A stretch of 64,000 nt of DNA from Candidatus Kapaibacterium sp. (lineage in GTDB: Bacteria > Bacteroidota > Ignavibacteria > Kapaibacteriales > UBA2268), in NCBI GenBank assembly GCA_938031175.1, contig CALHGZ010000004.1:1-64000 (forward strand). The letters are read 5' to 3'. Of this stretch, positions 34,409 through 43,889 are shown piece by piece. Each line of letters opens with the position of its first letter. Position 1 is the first letter of the stretch. Position numbers and translations under genes: made by a program. The notes below the pieces were generated by a model. It saw only the letters and a program-made list of their open reading frames with translations. It searched no databases and had not been told where the DNA came from.

Positions 34409-34491
34409 ATTTTTGGATTATCTTTTTATTAAGTTGAAAATAATTGATAATTTCCGAATAAATTTTGTTAAAACAATGAAGAATAAATTTT

Positions 34492-36006
34492 ATGAGTAAA
34501 GTATATATAGTAGGTGCAGGTCCGGGAGATGAATCTTTAATAACAATTAAAGCAAGGGAATTATTATCCAAAGCTGACATTGTTTTGTATGATAATTTAT
34601 TAAATCCAAGAATATTGAGCTATTGCAAAGATAATGCCGAGAAAATTTATGTAGGCAAAGTAGCAGGTAAACATACATTTCCCCAAGATGAAATAAACCA
34701 AATGCTTGTTAAATTTAGTAAGCAGGGAAAGGTTGTGATAAGGCTCAAAGGTGGTGATCCTTTAATTTTTGGACGAGGTTCGGAGGAAGCTTTATATTTG
34801 AAAGAGTCTGGTATTGATTTTGAAATTGTACCTGGGATTACTTCTGCTTCCGGAGCTTCGGCTTACTCTGGTATACCATTGACTCATCGAAACTTAGTAA
34901 CGCAAAGTATTTTTGTCACAGCCCATGAGGCTCCTGAGAAAGATAATACCCAGGTACAGTGGGAGTTACTCGCAAAAATGAAAAATGCGACAATTGTAAT
35001 TTATATGGGTGCCAAAATGTTAAAAAAAATAGCAGAAAATTTAATCAAAAATGGAATGGATGAAAATACACCGATTGCTATTATCCAAAATGCTACTTTG
35101 CCTCAGCAAAAAACAATTGCAAGTAATTTAAAAAGTGTACTTTTATTTTCGGATGATTATGTAGAACCGCCAGTTATTAGTATAATAGGTGATACTGCTA
35201 AGTTGCACAATGATTTATCATGGTTTGAAAAGAAGATTTTGTTTGGTAAGCGAATTGTTATAACTCGAGCGCAAGATCAATCCAATAAGCTTTATAATTT
35301 ACTTGCAAATGAAGGAGCCTGGGTTTTGCTCTTATCCTCGATAAAAACTGAATTTTCCGCACCAAGTGCCTTACTTGCCGATTTGCTTAAGAATAGATAT
35401 GATTGGATCATTTTTTCAAGTGCAAATGGAGTGAGGTATTTTTTCAAAGAGCTTTTTGCTGAAGGATTGGATTCACGCTCTTTATACGGGAAAAAAATTG
35501 CTGTTATAGGATCTGCAACTGCAGAAACATTATGGCAATATGGTATAACTGCTGATTTAATACCATCACAGTATATTGGTAAATCCTTAATCGAAGAGCT
35601 TTCAAATCAAATTTTACTATCAAATTCCAAAATTTTAAGGGTAAAAGGTGATTTTGAGAATGATTATATTGCTGATTCGCTTATTCAATTTGGAGCGGAT
35701 GTTGATTTATATGAAGTATATAAAATAAAACAAGGCAAACCTGATAAAGAAGTAATAAATGATATAATTGAAAATGGTGCTAATGCAGTTGTTTTTACAA
35801 GTTCATCTACAGTAGTAAATTTTTTTAAAATAATCGGTTCAAACGCTCTATCGGTATTGAAGGAAGCAAACGTTATATCAATCGGTCCAATGACCACCAA
35901 TAAATTAATTGAATATGGAATTACTCACACATACACAGCCAAAGAGCAAACAGTCAAAGGGATTTTCGAAAAAATAATGGAAATTTATAGTAAAAGTGCA
36001 ATCTAA
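34492..36006 (+). CDS. cobA-hemD: uroporphyrinogen-III C-methyltransferase / uroporphyrinogen-III synthase fusion
   Basis: 504 aa bifunctional tetrapyrrole enzyme. Residues 1-243 are SUMT: VYIVGAGPGDESLITIKA, YDNLLNPRIL, RLKGGDPLIFGRGSEE and PGITSASGASAYSGIPLTHR. Residues 250-500 are HemD: GKRIVITRAQDQSNKL, DWIIFSSANGVRYFF, VFTSSSTVVNFF and ISIGPMTTNKL. It closes hydroxymethylbilane to uroporphyrinogen III and methylates it to precorrin-2, feeding sirohaem or cobalamin. No other tetrapyrrole gene is nearby. The stop codon lies inside the hairpin shared with the convergent gene. Confidence 0.94.
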   Translation: MSKVYIVGAGPGDESLITIKARELLSKADIVLYDNLLNPRILSYCKDNAEKIYVGKVAGKHTFPQDEINQMLVKFSKQGKVVIRLKGGDPLIFGRGSEEALYLKESGIDFEIVPGITSASGASAYSGIPLTHRNLVTQSIFVTAHEAPEKDNTQVQWELLAKMKNATIVIYMGAKMLKKIAENLIKNGMDENTPIAIIQNATLPQQKTIASNLKSVLLFSDDYVEPPVISIIGDTAKLHNDLSWFEKKILFGKRIVITRAQDQSNKLYNLLANEGAWVLLLSSIKTEFSAPSALLADLLKNRYDWIIFSSANGVRYFFKELFAEGLDSRSLYGKKIAVIGSATAETLWQYGITADLIPSQYIGKSLIEELSNQILLSNSKILRVKGDFENDYIADSLIQFGADVDLYEVYKIKQGKPDKEVINDIIENGANAVVFTSSSTVVNFFKIIGSNALSVLKEANVISIGPMTTNKLIEYGITHTYTAKEQTVKGIFEKIMEIYSKSAI

Positions 36007-36026
36007 AGAGGTATTAGATTGCACTT
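35994..36026. terminator. bidirectional hairpin between cobA-hemD and the EF-G-like gene
   Basis: A perfect 13-bp stem, AAGTGCAATCTAA with TTAGATTGCACTT, loop AGAGGTA. It includes the cobA-hemD stop codon and lies 12 nt from the end of the convergent gene. T-runs are short on both sides. Confidence 0.7.
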
Positions 36027-36037
36027 TACTGAGTTTA

Positions 36038-38200
36038 TTATTCTTCTTCCTCGAGTTGCTGTTGCTTATAAGCTTCGATAAGTTCTTGCTGAATATTAGG
36101 GGGTACTGTTTGATATTCTAAAAACTCAGCATTATAAGTAGCTTTAGCTTGAGTCATGGAACGCAATCCAGTAGCATATTTATCGAGTTCAGCTAAAGGC
36201 ATTCTGGCTTTGATAATTTGATATCTACCTTCAGATTCGATACCTAATATTACACCACGTCGAGAGGGTAAATCGCTCATAACATCGCCAACAAATTCCT
36301 CAGGGACTTTTATTTCTACGGTATAGATAGGTTCTAAAATTTTTGGTGCTGCTTGAGTAAAGCATTCTTTAAAAACCATCATCCCAGCTGTTTTAAATGC
36401 TGCTTCATTAGAGTCAACTGGGTGCATTTTACCATCGAAAACAACGACCCTAATATCTCGAACATAGGAGCCAGTAAGCGGTCCTATAGTCATTTTTTCC
36501 ATAACCCCTTTTAAAATAGCAGGCATAAATCTTTGATCAATAACCCCGCCGACAATACAATTGACGTATTCGAGTTTACCGCCCCACTCTAAGTCAATAA
36601 GCTCTTTACCTCTAACAGTTAATCCGGATGGATCAGGAATGCCTTCATACCAGGGTTCAATCATCATATGAACTTCAGCAAATTGTCCTGCGCCACCAGA
36701 TTGCTTTTTATGGCGGTAACTTCCTTTAACTTGTTTTTGTATAGTTTCGCGATAAGGTACTCTTGGAGTAACGAATTCGGCTTCGACTTTGTAACGGTGC
36801 TCAAGTCTCCATTTTGCAGATGCTAAGTGTAATTCACCCTGTGCATATAATATGATCTGGCGTAATTCCTGTGAATGTTCGACCTTAAATGATGGATCTT
36901 CTAAGTTTAAGCTATGTAAACCTGTTCCAACTTTTTCTTCTTCTCCTTTGTTTTTTGGAACAACAGCGGTTCTAATTTTTGGTTTGGGATATTCAATTTG
37001 GCGTAGGGTAACATTGAAGCCTTTTTCGTGAAGTGTATTGTTAATATTAGTATTCTTTAATTTTACTGTGGCACCTAAATCTCCAGCGTTTATTTGGGAG
37101 ATATCCTCACGCTTTTTGCCTGTAATAATAAATAATTGGCCAATTCTCTCAGAGGAAGATTTATTTTCATTTATTAAATCCATTGAAGGAGTTAATTTTC
37201 CTGAATAAACCCTGAAATAGGTCATATCGCCAAGGTGTGCTTCAGATACCATTTTATAGACAAATAAGCAAACTTTACCATTCACATCACAGGGAATTTC
37301 AGTGCCTTCGATTGATACTTCTGGAGGCATATCCAATGGTGAAGGGAATAGATTAGTGATACAATCTAAAAGTGATGTAATTCCTACATTTAGTTTTGCA
37401 GATGTACAAATTACAGGGAAGATTTGCCTATTAATCAAAGCTTTTTTAAAACCCCGGTTTATTTCTTCGTCGCTCAAAGAGCCAGCTTCGAAATATTTGT
37501 TCATTAAATCATCGTCGCTTTCGGCAATTATCTCAATAAGTGAGTTCCTTAATTCTTCAATTTTGTTTTTTTCATTATCAGGCACCGGAAGTTTTTCAAA
37601 TTTAGTTGAATCAGATTGGAATTTATATAGCGACATAGACATTAAATCAATGATAGAATCGCATCCAGATCCGGTTTTAACAGGGAATTGTATTGGAGTT
37701 ACCGTATGTCCAAATCTATCTTTTAATTCTTCGACAACTTTATCATATTCAATTTTATCCAAATCAATTTTATTGATATTAAATACGACAGGTTTTTTTT
37801 CTTTTTCGGAATAATGGAAGGCATTTTCGGAACCAACTTCAATACCATTTGATGCACTAATGTTAATAATTGCTGTATCAATTACTCGCATGGTAGCGAC
37901 AACTTCCCCAATGTAGTCATCATAACCAGGTGTATCAATTAAATTGATTTTAGTATCATTAAATTCAAAAGTAAGAGGTGTACTGAATACTGAACAACCA
38001 CGTTCGTGTTCGAATTCATTGTAATCAGATACTGTATTTCTATCTTCGACAGCTCCACGGCGGTTTATAAATCCAATTTGATATAGAATTGATTCGCACA
38101 AGGTAGTTTTGCCGGAACCTGCATGGCCAAATAATCCAATATTTCGGATGTTTTGAGGGTCATAAACTTTCATCTTTGCTCCAACGTTAATATTTTCCAA
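36038..38200 (-). CDS. elongation factor G-like GTPase (EF-G paralogue)
   Basis: 720 aa translational GTPase with the five-domain EF-G layout. G1 GHAGSGKTTL near 26, G3 DTPGYDDYIG near 90, G4 NKID near 148. Domain II begins near 300, and the late domains contain GELHLASAKWRL, YRHKKQSGGAGQFAEVH, HPVDSNEAAFKTAG and LPSRRGVILGIES. Several core positions differ from housekeeping FusA (GSGKTT in place of AGKTT; no str operon nearby), so it belongs to the EF-G-2/FusA-like group found as a second copy in many bacteria. Start may be 38200 or the ATG at 38173. Monocistronic. Confidence 0.86.
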   Translation of the reverse strand: MENINVGAKMKVYDPQNIRNIGLFGHAGSGKTTLCESILYQIGFINRRGAVEDRNTVSDYNEFEHERGCSVFSTPLTFEFNDTKINLIDTPGYDDYIGEVVATMRVIDTAIINISASNGIEVGSENAFHYSEKEKKPVVFNINKIDLDKIEYDKVVEELKDRFGHTVTPIQFPVKTGSGCDSIIDLMSMSLYKFQSDSTKFEKLPVPDNEKNKIEELRNSLIEIIAESDDDLMNKYFEAGSLSDEEINRGFKKALINRQIFPVICTSAKLNVGITSLLDCITNLFPSPLDMPPEVSIEGTEIPCDVNGKVCLFVYKMVSEAHLGDMTYFRVYSGKLTPSMDLINENKSSSERIGQLFIITGKKREDISQINAGDLGATVKLKNTNINNTLHEKGFNVTLRQIEYPKPKIRTAVVPKNKGEEEKVGTGLHSLNLEDPSFKVEHSQELRQIILYAQGELHLASAKWRLEHRYKVEAEFVTPRVPYRETIQKQVKGSYRHKKQSGGAGQFAEVHMMIEPWYEGIPDPSGLTVRGKELIDLEWGGKLEYVNCIVGGVIDQRFMPAILKGVMEKMTIGPLTGSYVRDIRVVVFDGKMHPVDSNEAAFKTAGMMVFKECFTQAAPKILEPIYTVEIKVPEEFVGDVMSDLPSRRGVILGIESEGRYQIIKARMPLAELDKYATGLRSMTQAKATYNAEFLEYQTVPPNIQQELIEAYKQQQLEEEE

Positions 38201-38476
38201 TAATCGAAATTTAAAGAACTTACAATTTATTTAATTTTCTTCAAATATTAAAAATGATTTTAAAAGCTTTTTGAATTTTATGCAATACTGTGTAGTTATA
38301 AAATTTATAATTGTCGATTGCAAAATATTTGATTGATAATTATTGTTTTCTTCAAGCAATTTGAAAAATAACCGATATGAAACATAGTTACTGTAATATA
38401 AAAAATGTTTTTTAAAATAATTTGTTTTATAAGATGTGATTTATTAATTTAAATTGAACTTAGAAGAGGAGCTAAA

Positions 38477-38761
38477 ATGAAAAATAAGGATAAAAAAAAT
38501 AGACCTATCTTTTCAATAACAGTAAATGATGTCAATAGTATCGCCCGCCAAATGATAGGTAGAAATTTAACTAACGAGGAATTATCTGCCTTTGAAAAGG
38601 GTTTTAAAATAACTGATTATTTAGACTGGCAAGGTGCGATTGAAACCATAATTTCAGAAGTAATTAGTGATGCTATTATTGAGGATACATCTAAGTTGAA
38701 TTTATATGATAGATTGGATGAAGAGGATGATGATTATGAAGAAATTATAATTTATCGGTAA
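38477..38761 (+). CDS. small acidic protein, function unknown
   Basis: 94 aa, no signal peptide, with a C-terminal acidic run (DEEDDDYEEI). A strong AGAGGAG ribosome site precedes the ATG, and the M16 peptidase begins 15 nt later, so it is translated and cotranscribed. The middle (MIGRNLTNEELSAFEKGF) suggests a small helical protein. No family recognised. Confidence 0.6.
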   Translation: MKNKDKKNRPIFSITVNDVNSIARQMIGRNLTNEELSAFEKGFKITDYLDWQGAIETIISEVISDAIIEDTSKLNLYDRLDEEDDDYEEIIIYR

Positions 38762-38776
38762 CATTACCTTCCTCAG

Positions 38777-40054
38777 ATGGCAAAAGAAAATATATTTGAT
38801 TTTATAAAATTTAAATTTTATACTCTATCCAATGGTTTACGGGTAATAATTGTACCTTTAGTCAAAATTCCACTTGTATGCATTAATTTGTTTTACAAAG
38901 TGGGTTCCAAGGATGAACAAATTGGTAAGTCTGGTTTTGCTCACTTATTTGAACATTTAATGTTTCAAGGTACAGGGAATGTTCCAAATGGTGAATTTGA
39001 TAGACTTTGCTCATTAGCTGGGGGTGTAAATAATGCAATGACCAGCTATGACTATACTGCATACGAAATGATATTGCCTTCTAATCAACTTGAATTGGGT
39101 CTATGGCTCGAATCCGATAGAATGTTTAATCTACTTGTAGATGAAGATAAATTTGAAGTCCAACGTAAAGTTGTGATCGAAGAAATAAAGGAAACTATTT
39201 ATAATCAGCCTTATGGTAAATGGAGGGAATTTTTAGCTGAAAATGCATTTGTACCTGAATCTGGATATGCTTGGGAGGTCCACGGTAAAATCCAGGATTT
39301 AAAAACTGCTAAATTAAATGATGCTATAGATTTTTACGAGCGATTTTATCGTCCAGATAATTGTTGTTTAGTGATTGCCGGTGATGTGGATATCAGAATA
39401 ACAAAAAATTTAATAAGAAAATATTTTGATCATGAAAGAAATATTAAAACACCAATGCCCCAAAAGAAGCAATTCAAAGATAATTATAAAAAAAGCCCTT
39501 TGAGGTATAATTATAAAGATAATGTACCACATTCGGGAGTTTTTAAATCATATCATATTCCCGGTTTAGTGTCAGAAGATATTTATTGTGCTGAGCTTGT
39601 ATCAAGTATCATTGGTTGGGGAGCAAGTTCACGTATCCAAGAAGAGTTAGTTCATAATAAGGGAATTGCATCCCATGCTGGTTCTTTTATAGATAAGCGA
39701 GAAAATAGCTCTTTGCTCACTATTTATGCTATTGCCAATAATCAGAAAATAAGCACTGAATACTTGTTTGACGAAATTAGTGATTTAACACAGAGATTTA
39801 AAAAAAATCCTGTGATGTTATATGAACTAATTAAAGCTCAAAATCAAGTTAAAACACAATTAGCCTTTGCTTTACAATATATCTCCGGAATTGCTGGGAT
39901 AATAGGTTTGAATACGATATTTTATAATGATCCAAATAGAATTTATGAAACTATGAAAAATTACACACGAATAGGATTAAACGAAGTAAATGAATTTATC
40001 CTAAATTTCTTGCAAAAAGACAATTATGTAAGCATCGAAATAGTTCCTGGATAA
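38777..40054 (+). CDS. M16 family zinc metallopeptidase
   Basis: 425 aa. The inverted zinc motif HLFEH (HxxEH) is near residue 57, with the downstream Glu in KVVIEEIKE near 134. Two M16 domains follow (second from about 180, RFYRPDNCCLVIAGD). No signal peptide, so probably cytosolic, resembling single-chain processing peptidases of the PqqF/MPP type. It abuts queA tail to tail with zero spacing (stops at 40052-40054 and 40055-40057). Confidence 0.9.
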   Translation: MAKENIFDFIKFKFYTLSNGLRVIIVPLVKIPLVCINLFYKVGSKDEQIGKSGFAHLFEHLMFQGTGNVPNGEFDRLCSLAGGVNNAMTSYDYTAYEMILPSNQLELGLWLESDRMFNLLVDEDKFEVQRKVVIEEIKETIYNQPYGKWREFLAENAFVPESGYAWEVHGKIQDLKTAKLNDAIDFYERFYRPDNCCLVIAGDVDIRITKNLIRKYFDHERNIKTPMPQKKQFKDNYKKSPLRYNYKDNVPHSGVFKSYHIPGLVSEDIYCAELVSSIIGWGASSRIQEELVHNKGIASHAGSFIDKRENSSLLTIYAIANNQKISTEYLFDEISDLTQRFKKNPVMLYELIKAQNQVKTQLAFALQYISGIAGIIGLNTIFYNDPNRIYETMKNYTRIGLNEVNEFILNFLQKDNYVSIEIVPG

Positions 40055-41281
40055 TTATTTATATAGGAATGAAGAATCACCATAACTTAAAAAACGATAA
40101 TCATTATTTAAAGCTTCATCATAAATTTTCCTCCACAAATTCTTACCAGTAAAAGCAGCAACAAGCAATATTAAAGTGCTTTTTGGCAAATGGAAATTTG
40201 TTATCATAGCATCAATTACTTTAAAATCATAACCTGGTATAATATAGAGAGCAGTTTTGCCGGCTATAGAGTTGTAATTCTGTTTTATAGTCCAATCATA
40301 AACAGCTTGAAAAGCCTCAAATACAGGAATTTCTGTATTTGTTAATTTATTCCAGCACCATTGTTCAATTTCAATTTTTTGGGGATTAGTTTTTGAAATA
40401 AGTAATTCAGTGCCCAACCAGTAAAGAGATTCGAGCGTTCTTACAGCAGTTGTACCGACGGCAATTACTCTTCCAATTTTATTTTTTAAGTGATTTAAAA
40501 TTTTTTCTATAGTTTTAAGTGAGACAGAAAAAGTTTCATTATGCATATTATGTTTGATTGGGTCATCGTTTTTAATTGGTATGAAAGTTCCAGCGCCTAC
40601 GTGCAAAGTAAGTTCGAGAATATTTATTCCATTTTCTTTTAATTTATTGAGGATTTTTTTAGTAAAATGAAGTCCCGCAGTTGGAGCTGCAACCGAGCCA
40701 GCTAATTTAGCGTAAACTGTTTGATAGTTGTACTTGTCAATTTCTTCAGCTTCTCTTTTTATATAAGGTGGTAAAGGAGTTATGCCGAATAAATCCAGTA
40801 CTTTAATAAAAGGTATATTTTCAGGTTGATATTCGAATTCTACAATAGCTTCATTAGCATTTTTAGCCAGTATTCTTGCCTCGAGATGCAAATTGGCATG
40901 ATTTTCAAGAGGTGATAACTTATCCCCTTTTTTTATATTTTTCCCACCAATTAAGCAATTCCATACTTTTGTGTTTTCAATTTCATTTTCGCAGTTTAGA
41001 ATTTTATTTGAGTATGGTTCAAGAAGTAAGATTTCGCATTTACCACCGGTTCTTTTTTGCATAAATAAACGGGCGGGAATAACTTTGCTATTGTTAACAA
41101 CAATTAAATCATCTTTTTTAAGATAATGAATAATGTCTTTAAATTTTTTATGTTCAATATTACTACTAATGACATTGCAAATAAGTAATTTGCTTTGGTC
41201 TCGGCTTGGTAATTGCCTGAGGGCTATTTTTTCTTCCGGAAGCTTATAGTCATATTCAGAAAGTGTTAAATTAAAGTCCAT
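40055..41281 (-). CDS. queA: S-adenosylmethionine:tRNA ribosyltransferase-isomerase
   Basis: 408 aa. Adds the cyclopentene moiety from SAM to preQ1 in tRNA to make epoxyqueuosine. Typical sequence: YDYKLPEEKIALRQLPSRDQSKLLI at the start, VVNNSKVIPARLF near 60, YQTVYAKLAGSVAAPTAGLHFT near 190, LHVGAGTFIPIK near 230, and MITNFHLPKSTLILLVAAF near 360. Longer than E. coli QueA (356) owing to inserts in the middle. Monocistronic and divergent from cutA. Confidence 0.96.
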   Translation of the reverse strand: MDFNLTLSEYDYKLPEEKIALRQLPSRDQSKLLICNVISSNIEHKKFKDIIHYLKKDDLIVVNNSKVIPARLFMQKRTGGKCEILLLEPYSNKILNCENEIENTKVWNCLIGGKNIKKGDKLSPLENHANLHLEARILAKNANEAIVEFEYQPENIPFIKVLDLFGITPLPPYIKREAEEIDKYNYQTVYAKLAGSVAAPTAGLHFTKKILNKLKENGINILELTLHVGAGTFIPIKNDDPIKHNMHNETFSVSLKTIEKILNHLKNKIGRVIAVGTTAVRTLESLYWLGTELLISKTNPQKIEIEQWCWNKLTNTEIPVFEAFQAVYDWTIKQNYNSIAGKTALYIIPGYDFKVIDAMITNFHLPKSTLILLVAAFTGKNLWRKIYDEALNNDYRFLSYGDSSFLYK

Positions 41282-41359
41282 TATGTGATTATTTGAAATT
41301 ATTTAATATGTTTGTTTATATTTGTGTAATGTTTAAATAATAATCATTGGTTATAAACG

Positions 41360-41686
41360 ATGGAAAATATCAATAATTATTCAATTATATTTGTTACTAC
41401 CGATACTTTCGATATTGCCCGAAACATAGCAAGGATTTTAGTTTCAGAAAAGATAGTCGCTTGCTGTTCTATTGTACATAATGTTCTTTCGGTTTATGAA
41501 TGGGAAGGTAATTTAAAGGAAAATATGGAATATTTGCTAATCATTAAAACAAAAAAAACAAATTTGAATATTGTAGAGAATAGAATTATTGAACTTCATA
41601 ATTACGAAATTCCTGAAATTATTGCTGTTTCTCTCGATGCTGTCTCAGTTCCATACTTAAAATGGATGGAGCAGGTTTTAACATAA
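41360..41686 (+). CDS. cutA: CutA-like divalent cation tolerance protein
   Basis: 108 aa, matching CutA along its length: IIFVTTDTFDIARNIARILVSEKIVACCSIV, YEWEGNLKENMEYLLIIKT and the end HNYEIPEIIAVSLDAVSVPYLKWM. A trimeric PII-like protein; its biochemical role is still debated. Next to radC (25 nt), possibly cotranscribed. Confidence 0.95.
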   Translation: MENINNYSIIFVTTDTFDIARNIARILVSEKIVACCSIVHNVLSVYEWEGNLKENMEYLLIIKTKKTNLNIVENRIIELHNYEIPEIIAVSLDAVSVPYLKWMEQVLT

Positions 41687-41711
41687 TTTTTAAATTACAA
41701 GTTAAGAAAAA

Positions 41712-42431
41712 TTGGATTCACCAAAAGATATCGAATACAAAAGAGCGATCAAGTATAAATCTATTAAAGATTGGCGACTAGATGACAGACCACGCGAAAA
41801 GTTGATTAAAAATGGAGCATCCTCTCTGAGTGATGCCGAACTTATAGCAATCATTATAAGAGCAGGGACCAAAATGTATTCTGCTATAGATGTAGCTAGG
41901 GATTTACTTGATTTGTATGGGAACTTATCGAAATTGGCATCCTGTGATATTAGTGAATTACAAAAAATTAGAGGAATAGGCAAAACGAAAGCTGTCCAAA
42001 TAGCAGCGGTTTTTGAATTGGTTCGCAGAGTACAATCTGAACCTTATGACCCATCTAAAATAATACGTTCCCCTGAGGATGTTGCGAAATTTTATATTCC
42101 ACGATTCAGAAATTTACGTCAGGAAACTTTTTGGGTTTTGATGCTAAATGCTTCAAATCAGATTATCCGTGAAATGAAGATCTCTGAGGGTATATTAGAT
42201 GCTTCGATTGTACACCCAAGGGAAGTATTTCGGATCGCTATTACTGAAAGCGCTGCAAGTATTATACTTTTGCATAATCATCCATCGGGCAATCCTCAGC
42301 CATCAAATGACGACATTAAAGTCACGAAAAAGCTTGTACAAACCGGTGAGATAATTGATATCAAAGTGCTCGATCATTTAATTATTGCCGGTGATTTTTA
42401 TACCAGTATGAAAAAACTCGAGTTGATGTAA
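41712..42431 (+). CDS. radC: RadC family JAB/MPN-domain protein
   Basis: 239 aa from a TTG start. An N-terminal helix-hairpin-helix region (LQKIRGIGKTKAVQIAAVFEL near 83-103) precedes the metalloprotease-fold JAMM domain with Glu in SEGILDASIVHPREVF and the metal site HNHPSGNPQPSNDD near 196-209. Long linked to DNA repair by name, but function is unproven. The stop codon opens an 18-bp tandem repeat. Confidence 0.94.
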   Translation: MDSPKDIEYKRAIKYKSIKDWRLDDRPREKLIKNGASSLSDAELIAIIIRAGTKMYSAIDVARDLLDLYGNLSKLASCDISELQKIRGIGKTKAVQIAAVFELVRRVQSEPYDPSKIIRSPEDVAKFYIPRFRNLRQETFWVLMLNASNQIIREMKISEGILDASIVHPREVFRIAITESAASIILLHNHPSGNPQPSNDDIKVTKKLVQTGEIIDIKVLDHLIIAGDFYTSMKKLELM

Positions 42432-42464
42432 AGATTCGTCAAAGAATAAAGATTCGTCAAAGAT
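42429..42464. repeat. 18-bp tandem repeat at the radC stop
   Basis: TAAAGATTCGTCAAAGAA at 42429-42446 is followed directly by the same unit with one change (last base T) at 42447-42464. The first copy contains the radC stop codon. Confidence 0.85.
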
Positions 42465-42514
42465 TCTATTGATTTCCTTTAATAAATGCAATTTTCCAAT
42501 ATAGTATTACCAGT

Positions 42515-43882
42515 TTAATTATATCGCACTTTGAATTCCAATATGCTATTGGAGTTTTTCCTGACAGGAACATTGAATAATATTGTTCTGGCATCCTTTT
42601 TTATGTAGTCATAAGTAGAAGAGAGTACAGTCCAATTCCAGCCTAAAAATCTTTCTATTTCGATATTGATGTCCTCTTCTTTCCTGTTTTTAAGTGTAAT
42701 CTGGTATTTAACTTCACGTACATTGTCAGAGATTTTAATACTTTCTTTTTCAATTTCATTGGCTAAAACATCGAAAGCATCGCCAACCTTAAGTTTTATA
42801 GTTTCATTTTTGGGTGTATGATCAATCATATCTTCACCGATAAATTCGATAGATTTTCCATCTGATTTATTCATTCGTACAAGCCCTTTTGGCATTGGTA
42901 TTCCGAGCTTATTTTCTTTTGAATTATCAAATTCGATAATAACAGAAATCTTATTGTCTTGATTTAATCCTTGATAGATTGAATAATTAGGACTTTTATA
43001 TAGATATTTCTTTTTTATAGAAATGTCTGAGGCTTCGAATAATGAAATTTGTTTGGTTTCGTTATCTGAAATAGTTGATAATCTTTGTAATTCATAGATA
43101 TAATATTCAAAAAATTGTTTTTCTTCGAATTGTCTTGCATCTTCAATAGTTTCTTGCATTTTCAATTGTTGAACAGCATAATATTTTTCCATTGGCTGGT
43201 ATTTTTGTACATCACCTGCAACAAGTTTAAGTGTAGCATCTTTGTAAGTTGCACCTGATTTATTGTCAATAGAAACCCAAGCATTGAGGTCAATTTTTGT
43301 ATCATTATGATTTAATACGGCTACATATTCTGTGTGCCAGTTAATTCCACGTGCTTGATAACTGACCTCAATGTCTTGTTTACCAGTTTTTTTCGAATCA
43401 ACAGTCCAAACTAAAGTAGGTTTTGTAATTAATCCCTCTGGTAATGAACCAACGTTAATTTTATAATCTTTTATGTCAGTCAAAATAGTAAGACCACCGT
43501 CTTGGTTTTGTAGTACAATTCCATCAGACTGGCTAGATAATAATTTGCCGGTAATTATATTCTTTCCTGTAAGATTGATTTCTTTATTGATATATTTTGA
43601 TAATATTTTCATAATGCTGACAAGGTCATACTGATAGTTCTGTTCCAAAACTTTACCATCAAATTTAATATGAACAGAAGTAGGATCGATTGTTTTTGCA
43701 ACATCGGTAATCTGTATTTGATTAATTCCTTTTTGTATTTCGAGGTTTCTAATTTGGCGAATGACAGCAAAATCATCGTTATAAATAGTGATAAAATTTG
43801 ATTTTATATCAGCTTCTTGAGTAAAGACTAAGCTAATTGTCAGAGGGAAGACAATAAAAGCAAGAAAAAAACAATATTTCAT
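42515..43882 (-). CDS. DUF4139 domain-containing exported protein
   Basis: 455 aa with a signal peptide (to about residue 21). The N-terminal beta domain (FITIYNDDFAVIRQIRNLEIQKGINQIQITDVAKTIDP) and the core (VSYQARGINWHTEYVAVL; LNAWVSIDNKSGATYKDATLKLVAGDV) match the DUF4139 family of secreted proteins. The function of the family is unknown. 7 nt after the T9SS cargo gene, so likely cotranscribed. Confidence 0.85.
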   Translation of the reverse strand: MKYCFFLAFIVFPLTISLVFTQEADIKSNFITIYNDDFAVIRQIRNLEIQKGINQIQITDVAKTIDPTSVHIKFDGKVLEQNYQYDLVSIMKILSKYINKEINLTGKNIITGKLLSSQSDGIVLQNQDGGLTILTDIKDYKINVGSLPEGLITKPTLVWTVDSKKTGKQDIEVSYQARGINWHTEYVAVLNHNDTKIDLNAWVSIDNKSGATYKDATLKLVAGDVQKYQPMEKYYAVQQLKMQETIEDARQFEEKQFFEYYIYELQRLSTISDNETKQISLFEASDISIKKKYLYKSPNYSIYQGLNQDNKISVIIEFDNSKENKLGIPMPKGLVRMNKSDGKSIEFIGEDMIDHTPKNETIKLKVGDAFDVLANEIEKESIKISDNVREVKYQITLKNRKEEDINIEIERFLGWNWTVLSSTYDYIKKDARTILFNVPVRKNSNSILEFKVRYN

Positions 43883-43889
43883 AATACAC

